Part shown: positions 8,767-18,075 of the stretch, piece by piece | How positions within the stretch are numbered: the first letter of the stretch is position 1 | How the letters are laid out: each line of letters begins with the position of its first letter | Assembly (NCBI GenBank): GCA_902493895.1 | Contig: CABUQW010000008.1 | Span: 1 to 58,017, forward strand | Direction of reading: 5' to 3' | Source: an uncultured Collinsella sp. | GTDB lineage: Bacteria; Actinomycetota; Coriobacteriia; Coriobacteriales; Coriobacteriaceae | Length of the DNA: 58,017 nucleotides | Position numbers and translations under genes: made by a program | Notes under the pieces: generated by a model | The model's database searches: none | Seen by the model: only the letters and a program-made list of their open reading frames with translations | What the model was told of the DNA's origin: nothing

Positions 8767-8840
8767 GGTGCCGTACCACCATGGCCGGCACGTAGTTGAA
8801 CAAACGTATTCGAGTATACACGCGCGGGTTTCTGCTGCAA
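8767..8840 (-). promoter_or_regulatory. rplS promoter and hairpin leader
   Basis: On the minus strand TTGCAG (8835-8840) and TATACT (8813-8818) are 16 bases apart, a good housekeeping promoter. The transcript then contains a GC-rich hairpin with GTGCCG/CGGCAC arms (8767-8792) just before the ribosome site. Its position fits a leader element for autogenous control of L19, which is an inference. Confidence 0.65.
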
Positions 8841-8886
8841 GAACAATTTTTTACGCAGACAAAAAGACAAAACCCGCACATGATAA

Positions 8887-8914
8887 CCGCCCGTCTCACA
8901 AATGAGACGGGCGG
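8887..8914 (-). terminator. Hairpin after ppdK, probable terminator
   Basis: Perfect 11-bp inverted repeat (8887-8897 with 8904-8914) with a six-base loop, 40 bases past the ppdK stop. The T-run directly after it is poor on the minus strand; T-rich sequence appears only some 15 bases later. It may need help to terminate. Confidence 0.55.
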
Positions 8915-8953
8915 CATGAAGGGGGGCTACACTAGGCGTCTACGCCCAAAACG

Positions 8954-11704
8954 TTAGGCGGGACGCTTGGCCTCGAGCTTGGCCTGGGCGGCAGCCAAGC
9001 GCGCGAGGGGCACGCGGTAGGGCGAGCAGGACACGTAGTCCACGTCGGCCACGTTAAACAGGCCCTTGATGGACTTGGGGTCGCCGCCGTGCTCACCGCA
9101 CACGCCAAAGTGCATGTCGGGGTTGGTGGCACGGCCCTTCTCGACGGCCATGCGTACCAGCTCGAGTACTGCCGTATCGATGGTCTCGAAGGGGTTGTCC
9201 TTCAGAATCTTCTTATGCATGTACAGCGGGATGAACTTAGCCTCGGCGTCGTCACGCGAGAAACCGAAGGTCGTCTGGGTGAGGTCGTTGGTGCCAAAGC
9301 AGAAGAAGTCGGCATGGTGGGCGATCTCGTCAGCGACCATGCAGGCGCGCGGCAGCTCGAGCATCGTGCCCACGGGAATATTGAGCTCGACGCCTTCTTC
9401 GACGGAAACCTCGGCGATCACTCGCTCGATGACCTCGCGGGTCTGGACATGCTCGGCCGTGATGGAAACGAGCGGAACCATGATCTCGGGGCGCGGATCG
9501 ACGCCCTCCTTGATTAGGCGGGCAGCGGCCGTGGCGACGGCGCGAACCTGCATGAGCGGCAGATCGCTAAAGACGACGGACAGGCGAACGCCGCGCAGGC
9601 CGAGCATCGGGTTGGACTCGACCATGCCGTCGATACGACGCAGGCGGGCGCGCAGGACGGCAAGCTCTTCCTCGCTGGCGCCGGCGGCTTCTTTCTTGGT
9701 GATGGCGACCTCGAGGTCGCGAGGATTATCCAGGAACTCATGAAGCGGCGGATCGAGCAGGCGGACGACCACATCGCGACCGGACATGGTCTTGAACATC
9801 GCCAGGAAGTCCTCGGTCTGAACCTTGAGCAGGTCGGCCAGGGCCTGCTGCTTCACGGCCTCATCGTCAGACAGGATAAAGCTCTGGATGATGTTCTTAC
9901 GGTCGCCTAGGAACATGTGCTCGGTGCGGCACAGGCCAATAGCCTCGGCGCCAAACTCGAGTGCGAGCTCGGCATCCTCGGGATTGTCGGCGTTGACGCG
10001 CACATGGTTGGCATGGCCACAGGTCTCGTCCAGACGAATCTCATCGGCCCAGGACAGGATAGTGTCCAGATCGCCGGTGAGCTCGGCCGAGACCAGATCA
10101 ACGGCGCCGTCGACGACGATACCCTGGGTACCGTCGATGGAAATGACATCGCCCTCGCGCAGCACGCGGTCGATGCCCTCGATACGCACGACCTTCTCGG
10201 CGGCGTCGATGTGGAAGCGCTCAACGCCGCAGACACAGGGCGTACCCATGCCGCGGGCGATAACGGCGGCATGGCTCGTCTTGCCACCGTGGCTGGTCAG
10301 GATGCCCTCGGCGGCGACCATGCCCTTCAGGTCGTCGGGGTTGGTCTCCCAACGAACCAGAATGACCTTGTGACCCTCGGCGGAACGCGCGACAGCGTCG
10401 TCGCTCGAGAACACGACCTCGCCCACGGCGGCACCGGGGCTGGCATTAAGACCGCTGGCGAGAGCCTCGTACTTCTTGGAGGCGTCGAACTGCGGGTGAA
10501 GGAGCTGGTCGAGTTGCGCGGGATCGATGCGGCTCACGGCCTCTTCGCGGGTGATCAGGCCTTCCTCGACCATTTCGATGGCGATGCGCAGGGCGGCGGT
10601 GGCGGTGCGCTTGCCCACGCGGGTCTGGAGCATCCAGAGCTTGCCCTGCTCGATGGTAAACTCGATATCGCACATATCGCGGTAATGATCCTCGAGCGTC
10701 AGGAACACGCGCTCGAGCTCCTCACCTGCGGACTCGAGGCCCGGGGTGGTCTTGAGGTCGGCGATGGGCTCGGTGTTGCGGATACCGGCGACGACGTCCT
10801 CGCCCTGGGCATTAACCAAAAAGTCACCGTAGAACTCCTTGGTGCCGTCGGCCGGATTACGCGTAAAGGCGACGCCTGTCGCAGAGGTCTCGCCCTTGTT
10901 GCCAAAGGCCATGGCCTGCACGTTGACGGCGGTGCCGAGCTCGTCGGAGATGCCGTGCTGTTTGCGATAGATGCAGGCGCGCTCGTTCATCCAGCTGCCA
11001 AAGACGGCCTGGATGGCAAGGCGCAGCTGGAGCTCCGGATCGTGTGGGAAGACGGGCTTGCCATCGGAGGCCTCGAGCTCGGGATACAGGGCGGCATCGA
11101 CGTTCTCGGAGAAGATGCCCTTAAAGGTCTCGACGAGTTCCTGCAGGTCCTCGGCCGAAAGCTCGGAATCGACGCGAACGCCGGCGACCAGGCGGGCCTG
11201 GGTCAGGGCGTTCTCGAACAGGTCGGCATCGACACCCATGACGACGTTGGAGAACATCTGGATAAAGCGACGATAGCTATCCCAGGCAAAACGCGGGTTC
11301 TGCGTCTGCGCGATGAGGCCCTGGACGGAATCGTCATTGAGGCCCAAGTTGAGGACCGTGTCCATCATACCGGGCATGGAGAACGGAGCGCCCGAACGAA
11401 CCGACACGAGCAGCGGATCGGAGGCGTCGCCGAGCTTCTTGCCGCAGCGGGCCTCGAGGTCCGCCTCGGCGGCAACGATCTCATCGAGTGCGCCCTCGGG
11501 CCACACGTTGCCGGCACCGGAGTACTCGACGCAAGTCTGGCAGGTAATGGTAAAGCCACCGGGAACCGGCAGGCCGATACGGCTCATCTCGGCAAGGTTA
11601 GCGCCCTTGCCGCCAAGCACGAAGTTCATGGACTTGTCGCCCTCGGTGACACAGGTGCCCTGGGCGTCGGTTCCAAAACGGTAAACCCTCTTGCAATCGC
11701 TCAC
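8954..11704 (-). CDS. ppdK: Pyruvate, phosphate dikinase
   Basis: Interconverts pyruvate, ATP and phosphate with phosphoenolpyruvate, AMP and pyrophosphate, serving glycolysis or PEP synthesis in anaerobes. The 916-residue product has the N-terminal ATP-grasp domain (VLGGKGANLAEMSRIGLPVPGGFTI region). The phosphohistidine swivelling domain has the catalytic His in GGKTSHAAVIARGMG, and the C-terminal PEP-binding barrel includes FGTNDLTQTTFGFSRDD and GVCGEHGGDP. The start is a GTG at 11704 with GGGGAAG upstream. The Thr and Ser beside the catalytic His are the residues targeted by the regulatory protein encoded just upstream at 11955-12821, which suggests a functional pair. Confidence 0.97.
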   Translation of the reverse strand: MSDCKRVYRFGTDAQGTCVTEGDKSMNFVLGGKGANLAEMSRIGLPVPGGFTITCQTCVEYSGAGNVWPEGALDEIVAAEADLEARCGKKLGDASDPLLVSVRSGAPFSMPGMMDTVLNLGLNDDSVQGLIAQTQNPRFAWDSYRRFIQMFSNVVMGVDADLFENALTQARLVAGVRVDSELSAEDLQELVETFKGIFSENVDAALYPELEASDGKPVFPHDPELQLRLAIQAVFGSWMNERACIYRKQHGISDELGTAVNVQAMAFGNKGETSATGVAFTRNPADGTKEFYGDFLVNAQGEDVVAGIRNTEPIADLKTTPGLESAGEELERVFLTLEDHYRDMCDIEFTIEQGKLWMLQTRVGKRTATAALRIAIEMVEEGLITREEAVSRIDPAQLDQLLHPQFDASKKYEALASGLNASPGAAVGEVVFSSDDAVARSAEGHKVILVRWETNPDDLKGMVAAEGILTSHGGKTSHAAVIARGMGTPCVCGVERFHIDAAEKVVRIEGIDRVLREGDVISIDGTQGIVVDGAVDLVSAELTGDLDTILSWADEIRLDETCGHANHVRVNADNPEDAELALEFGAEAIGLCRTEHMFLGDRKNIIQSFILSDDEAVKQQALADLLKVQTEDFLAMFKTMSGRDVVVRLLDPPLHEFLDNPRDLEVAITKKEAAGASEEELAVLRARLRRIDGMVESNPMLGLRGVRLSVVFSDLPLMQVRAVATAAARLIKEGVDPRPEIMVPLVSITAEHVQTREVIERVIAEVSVEEGVELNIPVGTMLELPRACMVADEIAHHADFFCFGTNDLTQTTFGFSRDDAEAKFIPLYMHKKILKDNPFETIDTAVLELVRMAVEKGRATNPDMHFGVCGEHGGDPKSIKGLFNVADVDYVSCSPYRVPLARLAAAQAKLEAKRPA

Positions 11705-11779
11705 GATACTTCCCCTTCCATGCGCTTACGCGCACGACCGTGGTAACGAATCGACCCGCCAGATGCGGGCCGTGAGGGA

Positions 11780-11809
11780 ACTATACGGCGGGTTTTGAGC
11801 GGGCTTAAG
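11780..11809 (-). promoter_or_regulatory. Possible ppdK promoter
   Basis: TATAGT (11780-11785, minus strand) resembles a -10 element, but the corresponding -35 (CTTAAG, 18 bases away) is weak. The 250-base gap between the regulatory gene and ppdK must hold a promoter or a long leader; nothing else was recognised in it. Confidence 0.35.
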
Positions 11810-11954
11810 CAGAGGATGCGCGGTTTGGTAAACGTGCTAAAACTGGCGGTAAACGGTAGGTAAAGTTGGTTACCTTATGAAGATACCAACACAATAAAAA
11901 AGCAGGTCAGATGCGATGTTTTTGCTAAATCGCTTTATCAAAATGCTACTAATA

Positions 11955-12821
11955 TTAGGCGCGGCGGGTGGCTCGGCGGGCGCGGGCTTCTTGGATTTCC
12001 TCCAAGTGGCTGATGATCTCGGAGGCGCTCTCCTCGATGGCCTTGCCGTCGGTACGCACCACAAAGCAGCCTAGGCGCTTCATGAGCGCACGGGCTTCCT
12101 CGAGCTCGCTGTGCACGCTCTCGGGCTCGGCATAGGAGCCGGCAACGGCACGAGCGTAGTCATCGCCCAAGCGGCTATCGCGAATTTCGGAAATCACATC
12201 GACGGTCGAAATCAGGCCGAACAGGCGCATCGGGTCGACCTCGTAAATCGACTTCGGCGGCTCCATGCCATGGGCCAACGGAACATTGGCAACCTTGTAG
12301 CCCTGATAAGCCAGATACATCGACAGCGGCGTCTTGGACGTGCGCGATACGCCCAGCAGCACGATATCGGCACCCGACAAATCGTCGCAACCGCGCCCGT
12401 CATCGTGCTCAACGAAATACTCCATGGCCTCGATACGATGGAAATAGCGGTCATCGGTCTTGTGAATCACGCCCGCAACGCCCTTGGGCGGCACACCGAT
12501 GAGCGACGACAGCACGGCGAGCGTCGGGCCGATCAGGTCGACCGAACGGATATGCAGCATGCCCAGGTAATCGAGCACGCGGGCGCGAAGCGCCGGATCG
12601 ACAATGGTGTGGAACACGGCAATATCGCGATGATCGGCATCGACGCGCGGACCCACAAACGACTTGACCTGCTCCACGGAGGTCACCTTGGGCAGGCGTA
12701 AAACGCGAAAAGCCCCTTCATCAAATTGCCCGGACGCCGCAAGCACCACCTCACAAGCGGTATCACCGAGCGAGTCGGAGATAACGATAACGGTGGGACG
12801 AGCGGTGACCGGGCAATCCAT
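11955..12821 (-). CDS. Pyruvate, phosphate dikinase regulatory protein (PSRP, DUF299)
   Basis: Bifunctional ADP-dependent kinase and phosphate-dependent phosphorylase that switches PPDK off and on by modifying a threonine near its catalytic histidine. The 288-residue product shows the family opening VIVISDSLGDTACEVV and the P-loop-like GVSRTSKTPLSMYLAYQGYKVANVPL segment at about residues 155-180. The later GLISTVDVI and YAEPESVHSELEEAR segments also match. The ATG at 12821 follows AAAAGGAG. It lies 34 bases downstream of glyS on the same strand, so it may be co-transcribed with glyQS, and it precedes its presumed target ppdK. Confidence 0.94.
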   Translation of the reverse strand: MDCPVTARPTVIVISDSLGDTACEVVLAASGQFDEGAFRVLRLPKVTSVEQVKSFVGPRVDADHRDIAVFHTIVDPALRARVLDYLGMLHIRSVDLIGPTLAVLSSLIGVPPKGVAGVIHKTDDRYFHRIEAMEYFVEHDDGRGCDDLSGADIVLLGVSRTSKTPLSMYLAYQGYKVANVPLAHGMEPPKSIYEVDPMRLFGLISTVDVISEIRDSRLGDDYARAVAGSYAEPESVHSELEEARALMKRLGCFVVRTDGKAIEESASEIISHLEEIQEARARRATRRA

Positions 12822-12855
12822 GCGGGGCTCCTTTTGCGCTTATGCGCAGGCTGGC

Positions 12856-14952
12856 TTACTTTTTGCGAGCAAGCTCACCGATGTTTGCGATGCCGGAGAA
12901 AACGGCCTCGAAGCGGTTGAGCAGCTTAAGGCGATTATCGCGAAGCTGCTCGTCCTTGTCCATGACCATGACCTCGTCGAAGAAGCGGTCGATGGGGGCG
13001 CGCAGGGCAGCGAGGGCGGCAAATGCGACCGGGTAATCCTCGGCAGCGAGGGCGGCGTCGACAGCGGTCTGAGCAGCCTCGGAGGCATCGGCAAGCGCGA
13101 GCTCGACCTCGCCCATCAGGGCGCGGTCGTACTCCGCGCCCAGCTCGGGCTTGGAGATGTGCGCGGCGCGGGCATAGGCGGTCGCCAGGTTATCGAACGT
13201 CTCGGCGTCGTTCTTGCGGGCCTCGTCGAGGGCGGCGCAGCGGGCGAAGAAGACGGACGGGGCGATGATGTGCACCGCAGAGACGGCGGCAACGGTATCG
13301 GCCGGGATCTTTTCGTCGCGGGCCATGCTCACCAGACGGCCGTGGAAGAAGTCGCGAACCTGCTGGGCGACCTCGGCGGCGTCGAACTCAATGCCCTGCT
13401 CACTGTAGAGCTCGAGGGCGAAGTCGATGAGCGACGTGGGGTCGATCGGCAGACGGTCGCGCAGAATGTTGATGATGCCGATAGCGGCACGACGCAGCGC
13501 GTAGGGGTCGGAGGAGCCGGTCGGGGGCTCGCCGATGGCAAAGATACCGGCGATGGTATCGAGCTTGTCGGCGCAAGCCACGATGCAGCCAGCGGTGCCC
13601 TCAGGCAGCTCGTCACCGGCAAAGCGGGGACGATAGTGATCGCGGATAGCATGAGCGACCTCGTCGTTCTCCCCCATCGCGGTCGCGTAATAACCGCCCA
13701 TCACGCCCTGCTGGCTCGTGAACTCGACAACGGCGTTAGACACCAGGTCGGCCTTGCACAGGTGCGCGGCGCGAGCGGCATCGGCGGCAAGGTGGGCGCC
13801 CAGATGAGCCTCGCGGGCGATAGCGAGCGCGAGCTGCTCGATGCGCTCGGACTTGGCGAGCACGCTACCGAGCTTCTCCTGGAAGGCAACCTTGGCCAGA
13901 CGCTCGCGGAACTCGTCGAGGGAGATCTTCAGGTCCTCCTCGTAGAAGAACTTGGCATCGTCCAGACGGGCACGCACAACGCGCTCGTTGCCGTCGATCA
14001 CGCGCTCGGCGTTCTCGGGCTTGCTGTTGGAGACGACCACGAACTCACGCGTGAGCTTGCCCTCGCCGTCATAGATCGGGAAGTAGCGCTGGTTGGTGAG
14101 CATGGACTCGCAGATAATCTCGTGCGGGACCTTGAGGAACTCCTCATCGAAGGTACCGACGAGCACCGTCGGCCACTCGCAGAGGTTAATGACCTCCTCG
14201 AAGACCTTCTTGGGCGTATCGACATGGCAGCCGGGACGGGCAGCCTCGACCTCGGCGATACCGGCGAGGATGGCCTCACGACGACGCTCGGCAGAAAGCA
14301 CGCCGGCGTCCTCGAGCACTTGCTCGTAGACGGCGGGGCTGGCGACCACATGGTCACCGGGGCCAAGTACGCGATGACCACGCGTGGTGTTGCCACTCGT
14401 CACGTCGGCAAACGACACGGGCACAACATCCTCGCCCAGAAGGCAGCAAATCCAACGGACCGGACGAACAAAGGTAGCATGTTCGTGACCCCAGCGCTGG
14501 GAGCGGTAGTTGGGCCACTGCAGGCCGGCGATGGTCTTCTCGCACAGAGCGGTCAGAATCGGCGTAGCCGGTGCGGAGGGAATATTCTTCTCGGCGAACA
14601 CATACTCGCGACCGTCAGTGTCCTCGCGACGGACCAGGTCCTCGGCAGCCACACCGCACTTGCGGGCGAAGCCCTGGGCGGCCTTGGTGGCGTTACCGTC
14701 AGCGTCGAAGGCAATGTTGGCCGCGGGGCCACGCTTGACCTCGTGAACCTCGTCGGTCGCGGTGGCGACATCGGCAACGAGTGCAGCCAGGCGGCGCGGG
14801 CTCGAGATCACGCGGACCTCGCCGTGGGCCAGACCGGCCTCGTCGAGACCCTTGGCGATCATGGTGCCAAGCTGCTTGACGGCATTGTTCAGCGGTGCAG
14901 AGGGCATTTCCTCCGTACCGATCTCAAACAGGAAATCCTTAGCGTCTGCCAT
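12856..14952 (-). CDS. glyS: Glycine-tRNA ligase beta subunit
   Basis: Beta chain of the tetrameric alpha2beta2 bacterial glycyl-tRNA synthetase; binds tRNA(Gly) and aids charging with glycine. The 698-residue product starts ADAKDFLFEIGTEEMPS, the diagnostic beta-subunit opening. It also contains KRGPAANIAFDADGNAT, SYRSQ-type WPNYRSQRWGHE and the HD-domain stretch ADKLDTIAGIFAIGEPPTGSSDPYALRRAA. The C-terminal anticodon-binding domain includes FFDEVMVMDKDEQLRDNRL. It begins three bases after glyQ ends, so the subunits are co-expressed. Confidence 0.97.
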   Translation of the reverse strand: MADAKDFLFEIGTEEMPSAPLNNAVKQLGTMIAKGLDEAGLAHGEVRVISSPRRLAALVADVATATDEVHEVKRGPAANIAFDADGNATKAAQGFARKCGVAAEDLVRREDTDGREYVFAEKNIPSAPATPILTALCEKTIAGLQWPNYRSQRWGHEHATFVRPVRWICCLLGEDVVPVSFADVTSGNTTRGHRVLGPGDHVVASPAVYEQVLEDAGVLSAERRREAILAGIAEVEAARPGCHVDTPKKVFEEVINLCEWPTVLVGTFDEEFLKVPHEIICESMLTNQRYFPIYDGEGKLTREFVVVSNSKPENAERVIDGNERVVRARLDDAKFFYEEDLKISLDEFRERLAKVAFQEKLGSVLAKSERIEQLALAIAREAHLGAHLAADAARAAHLCKADLVSNAVVEFTSQQGVMGGYYATAMGENDEVAHAIRDHYRPRFAGDELPEGTAGCIVACADKLDTIAGIFAIGEPPTGSSDPYALRRAAIGIINILRDRLPIDPTSLIDFALELYSEQGIEFDAAEVAQQVRDFFHGRLVSMARDEKIPADTVAAVSAVHIIAPSVFFARCAALDEARKNDAETFDNLATAYARAAHISKPELGAEYDRALMGEVELALADASEAAQTAVDAALAAEDYPVAFAALAALRAPIDRFFDEVMVMDKDEQLRDNRLKLLNRFEAVFSGIANIGELARKK

Positions 14953-14955
14953 GGC

Positions 14956-15867
14956 TTACGCCACCTCGCCTTCCTGGTCGGCATTCTCGTTGACTCCGGC
15001 GACCTCGGCCATGTAGGCCTCGCAGCACGCCTTGGCGACGGCGCGGACGCGCAGGATGTAGTTGGCACGCTCGACTGCGGACAGAGCGCCGCGGGCATCG
15101 AGCAGGTTGAAAGCGTGGCTGCACTTCATGACGCAGTCATATGCCGGCAGCGGCAGCTTGCGCTCTAGACAGGAATGGCACTCGGCCTCGTAGTCGTCAA
15201 ACTTCTGACGCATCATCTCGACGTTGGCGACCTCAAAGTTGTAGGCACTGAACTCGCGCTCGTTCTCGAGGAACACGTCGCCATAGGTCATGGGCGTGCC
15301 GTCGGGCAGGTAGCTCCACACCAGGTCGTAGACCGAGTTGACGCCCTGGGCGTACATGGCGATGCGTTCCAGGCCATAGGTGATCTCGACAGGAACGGGG
15401 TCGACCTCGATACCGCCCACCTGCTGGAAGTACGTAAACTGCGTGACTTCCATGCCGTTGAGCCAGACCTCCCAGCCAAGGCCCCAGGCGCCGAGCGTCG
15501 GGCTCTCCCAGTCGTCCTCGACAAAGCGGACGTCATGGTCGTTGGGGTCCAGACCGATAGCGGCAAGAGACCCCAGGTAAAGCTCCTGGGCGTTGACCGG
15601 AGAGGGCTTGATGAGCACCTGGAACTGATAGTAGTGCTGCATGCGGTTGGGGTTCTCGCCGTAGCGGCCGTCGGCGGGACGGCGGCAAGGCTGCGCATAG
15701 CAGGTGCGCCACTCGGCGGGACCGAGCGAGCGCAGCGTGGTCGCGGTATGGAAGGTACCGGCACCGACCTCGGAGTCATAGGGCTGCATAATGACGCAGC
15801 CCTGCTCGCCCCAGTACTGCTGGAGGCGCAGGATGATGTCTTGGAAGGAAAGCGATGAAGCGTTCAT
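14956..15867 (-). CDS. glyQ: Glycine-tRNA ligase alpha subunit
   Basis: Catalytic class II aminoacyl-tRNA synthetase chain that activates glycine. The 303-residue product has the conserved block GCVIMQPYDSEVGAGTFHTATTLRSLGP, the CRRPADGRYGENPNRMQHYYQ motif 2 region, and GLERIAMYAQG (motif 3). It leads glyQS and lies 59 bases after lepB. A TATAGT -10-like element at 15914-15919 could serve it. The gap is too short for a T-box leader, and no T-box sequence is seen. Confidence 0.97.
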   Translation of the reverse strand: MNASSLSFQDIILRLQQYWGEQGCVIMQPYDSEVGAGTFHTATTLRSLGPAEWRTCYAQPCRRPADGRYGENPNRMQHYYQFQVLIKPSPVNAQELYLGSLAAIGLDPNDHDVRFVEDDWESPTLGAWGLGWEVWLNGMEVTQFTYFQQVGGIEVDPVPVEITYGLERIAMYAQGVNSVYDLVWSYLPDGTPMTYGDVFLENEREFSAYNFEVANVEMMRQKFDDYEAECHSCLERKLPLPAYDCVMKCSHAFNLLDARGALSAVERANYILRVRAVAKACCEAYMAEVAGVNENADQEGEVA

Positions 15868-15926
15868 GCCTCTAATATCCCCTCGTCGAAACGATTACAC
15901 GGTTAGGTACTGTACTATAGCGGTTT

Positions 15927-16490
15927 TTAGTCGATAGCGCCGATGCGGTTGAGCGGCCAGTAGCGCACGAGTGCCACGGCGATCAAATCAGAGCGATCGA
16001 CGGGACCAAAGTAGCGTGAGTCGGCAGAGTTTTCGCGGTTGTCGCCCATCACCCACACGCACCCGTCGGGAACGGTGTAGGGATAGCTTACCTGAGCACC
16101 GGGCGCTTGGACCGAAAGTGGCCAGCTCATGCCCGTCGTATAGTCCTCGTCGAGCGCTTGGCCGTCAACGACCACCTTGCCATCCTGCAGGTCGACCGTC
16201 TGGCCGGCCGTGGCAATAACACGCTTGACAAGAACATCATGCTCGGAGGTGCCATCGGGGTTGTGAAACACCACGATATCGCCCTGCTTGACGGGCTGAC
16301 CGAGCTCGAGGCTCACCTTTTGCGCCAGGATCTGGTCGCCAATCTCGATCGTGTCCTCCATAGAACCGGTGGGCACCACAAAGGGCTCGACCACAAAGGT
16401 ACGGATCAGGAACGTGGCCACGAGCGCGATCGCGATGACCGCGATCCACTCAAAAGCGCCCCTCAACGCGGAATGTTGCGTAGGAACCAT
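15927..16490 (-). CDS. lepB: Signal peptidase I
   Basis: Membrane serine protease that removes signal peptides from exported proteins. The 187-residue product has one N-terminal membrane segment (about residues 13-31, WIAVIAIALVATFLIRTF) and the catalytic Ser in PTGSMEDTI. The general-base Lys is in DVLVKRVIA, and GDNRENSADSRYFGPV is the family box E region. I prefer the ATG at 16490, five bases after GAGGAG, over the GTG at 16496. It immediately follows trmD; the rpsP-rimM-trmD-lepB order is typical for Gram-positive bacteria. Confidence 0.95.
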   Translation of the reverse strand: MVPTQHSALRGAFEWIAVIAIALVATFLIRTFVVEPFVVPTGSMEDTIEIGDQILAQKVSLELGQPVKQGDIVVFHNPDGTSEHDVLVKRVIATAGQTVDLQDGKVVVDGQALDEDYTTGMSWPLSVQAPGAQVSYPYTVPDGCVWVMGDNRENSADSRYFGPVDRSDLIAVALVRYWPLNRIGAID

Positions 16491-16492
16491 AC

Positions 16493-17251
16493 TCACTCCT
16501 CGCTCTGCGAATACGAAGCGTCAAGAATCTCCTGCGCGTAAGCGCGCTCCTCGGGCGTGAGCCGCGCTGTCTCGATCAGATCGGGACGCCAGCAGCAGGT
16601 GCGCTCGATGGCGTTCTTGCGACGCCAGGCATCGACCTTGGCGTGATCGCCGCTCACAAGCACCGGCGGCACGCCCTCGCCGTTGAACTCGGCGGGGCGG
16701 GTGTACTGCGCGTACTCGAGCAGCCCTCCGTCCTCGGCGGTCGAGAATGACTCGTCGACGTTGCTCATTTCGTCACCAAGGGCGCCGGGAATCAGGCGTA
16801 CGACGGCATCGGCAACGACCATAGCGGGAAGCTCGCCGCCCGTGAGCACGTAGTCGCCGATCGACAGACGCTCATCGGCATACGCATACGCGCGCTCGTC
16901 GACGCCCTCGTAGCGACTGCACACAAACAGCAGGCGCTCACTTTTGAGCAGGCGCTCGGCCACATGCTGCGTAAAAGGCTCGCCACAGGGGGTAAAGAAC
17001 ACCACAGTGGGCTTGGGACCCTCTGCGCTAATGGCCTCGATGGCCTCTGCGATAGGCTCGACCTTCATGAGCATGCCCTGCCCGCCGCCGTACGGCTCGT
17101 CATCGACGGTACGATGGCGGTCGTGCGTCCAGTCGCGCAGGTTATACGCCTTAAAATCAAAAAGGCCGGCCTTGCGGGCGCGGCCCAAAATCGACGTGGA
17201 CATGACGGGCTCAAACATCTCGGGAAAGACCGAAAGGGTCTCGATCAGCAT
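16493..17251 (-). CDS. trmD: tRNA (guanine-37-N1)-methyltransferase
   Basis: SPOUT-family methyltransferase that makes m1G37 in tRNA and so prevents frameshifting. The 252-residue product has the trefoil-knot motifs VDDEPYGGGQGMLMKVEP, VCSRYEGVDERAY and IGDYVLTGGELPAMVV. The C-terminal domain includes FNGEGVPPVLVSGDHAKVDAWRR. The length is normal. It lies 10 bases after rimM and its stop overlaps the start region of lepB. Confidence 0.97.
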   Translation of the reverse strand: MLIETLSVFPEMFEPVMSTSILGRARKAGLFDFKAYNLRDWTHDRHRTVDDEPYGGGQGMLMKVEPIAEAIEAISAEGPKPTVVFFTPCGEPFTQHVAERLLKSERLLFVCSRYEGVDERAYAYADERLSIGDYVLTGGELPAMVVADAVVRLIPGALGDEMSNVDESFSTAEDGGLLEYAQYTRPAEFNGEGVPPVLVSGDHAKVDAWRRKNAIERTCCWRPDLIETARLTPEERAYAQEILDASYSQSEE

Positions 17252-17261
17252 GTTGTCCTCC

Positions 17262-17783
17262 CTAATTGTCCATATCGATCAGGCCGTCCATAGCGTGGAC
17301 GGAAATTGTTCCTGTGTCGGGAAGATCGAGCACGACCCGCTCGATCACGGGAATCAGTACCTCGCCGTACCGATCACCCTCGACAACCCAAACATCGTTA
17401 GCGGGCGTCGACATGATCTCGACGATCGTACCGAGCGAACCGAAGCGCTCGTCGACCACCTCGCGACCCATCAGGTCGGTATAGGCAGCGTCGAGCGAAT
17501 CGAGCTCAAAGTCGTCACGATTTGCTAGCACGTAGCATCCCGTGATGCCCTCGGCGGCCGTCAAGTCGTCAATGCCCTCAAACGAGACCAGATCGCCATC
17601 GCCCGTATCGGTGACGGACACGACCGTGCAAAAGCGGTCGCGCTTGAGCGCCGGCGGCGTCAGGGCGACGCGCATACCAGGCTCTAATACAGAAGGAAGC
17701 CCCCGCAGCGGCTGCGCGAGGACCTCCCCCTTCCTTCCGTGCGGCTTGACCACACGGGCGATGTTTTTGTACTGGGACCTCAA
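17262..17783 (-). CDS. rimM: Ribosome maturation factor RimM
   Basis: Assists assembly of the head of the 30S subunit by binding S19. The 173-residue product has the N-terminal RimM barrel (ARVVKPHGRKGEVLAQPLRG) and a C-terminal PRC-barrel domain including LMGREVVDE, VEGDRYGEVLIPVIERVVL and the acidic end. Its length is typical. It is positioned four bases after the KH-domain gene and before trmD in the conserved rpsP operon. Confidence 0.94.
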   Translation of the reverse strand: MRSQYKNIARVVKPHGRKGEVLAQPLRGLPSVLEPGMRVALTPPALKRDRFCTVVSVTDTGDGDLVSFEGIDDLTAAEGITGCYVLANRDDFELDSLDAAYTDLMGREVVDERFGSLGTIVEIMSTPANDVWVVEGDRYGEVLIPVIERVVLDLPDTGTISVHAMDGLIDMDN

Positions 17784-17787
17784 GGTC

Positions 17788-18072
17788 CTAGCCCAGAACC
17801 TCTACCTCGACAGCAGTGTCGAGGCGAGCGGCCAGTGCACGGGCGAGCGTGCGAATGGCCTTGATGGTACGGCCACGACGGCCGATGACCTTAGCGACGT
17901 CATCCTCGGCGACCGAAACCTCAATCGTAGAGGCGTCGTCACCATCGATGACCTCAAGGCTCACGGAATCCGGGTCGTCGACGATCTGAACAACGAGATA
18001 TTCGACGAGATCGGCGATGCGATCTGAGAGCATTGCCTCACCCTCGAGCTGTGCAGCGTCAACCTCAGGCAC
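17788..18072 (-). CDS. KH-domain RNA-binding protein (YlqC/KhpA family)
   Basis: Small RNA-binding protein; KhpA relatives work with KhpB in cell-division and sRNA biology in some Gram-positives. The 94-residue product ends in a KH fold with DVAKVIGRRGRTIKAIRTLARA, where GRRG is the RNA-binding GxxG loop. A strongly acidic middle precedes it. The start is a GTG at 18072, six bases after GAGGAG, which gives about 14 residues more than usual before MLSDRIADLVEYLV. It lies between rpsP and rimM. Confidence 0.92.
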   Translation of the reverse strand: MPEVDAAQLEGEAMLSDRIADLVEYLVVQIVDDPDSVSLEVIDGDDASTIEVSVAEDDVAKVIGRRGRTIKAIRTLARALAARLDTAVEVEVLG

Positions 18073-18075
18073 GAT

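Noticed and set aside
12664..15168. Very long plus-strand open frame opposite glyS/glyQ
   Set aside because: It is a codon-bias shadow of the synthetase genes with no protein-like motifs; the same applies to the long plus-strand frames opposite ppdK and rpsB-tsf.
15868..15926. T-box riboswitch before glyQ
   Set aside because: The gap is only 59 bases and lacks the T-box sequence and a terminator.
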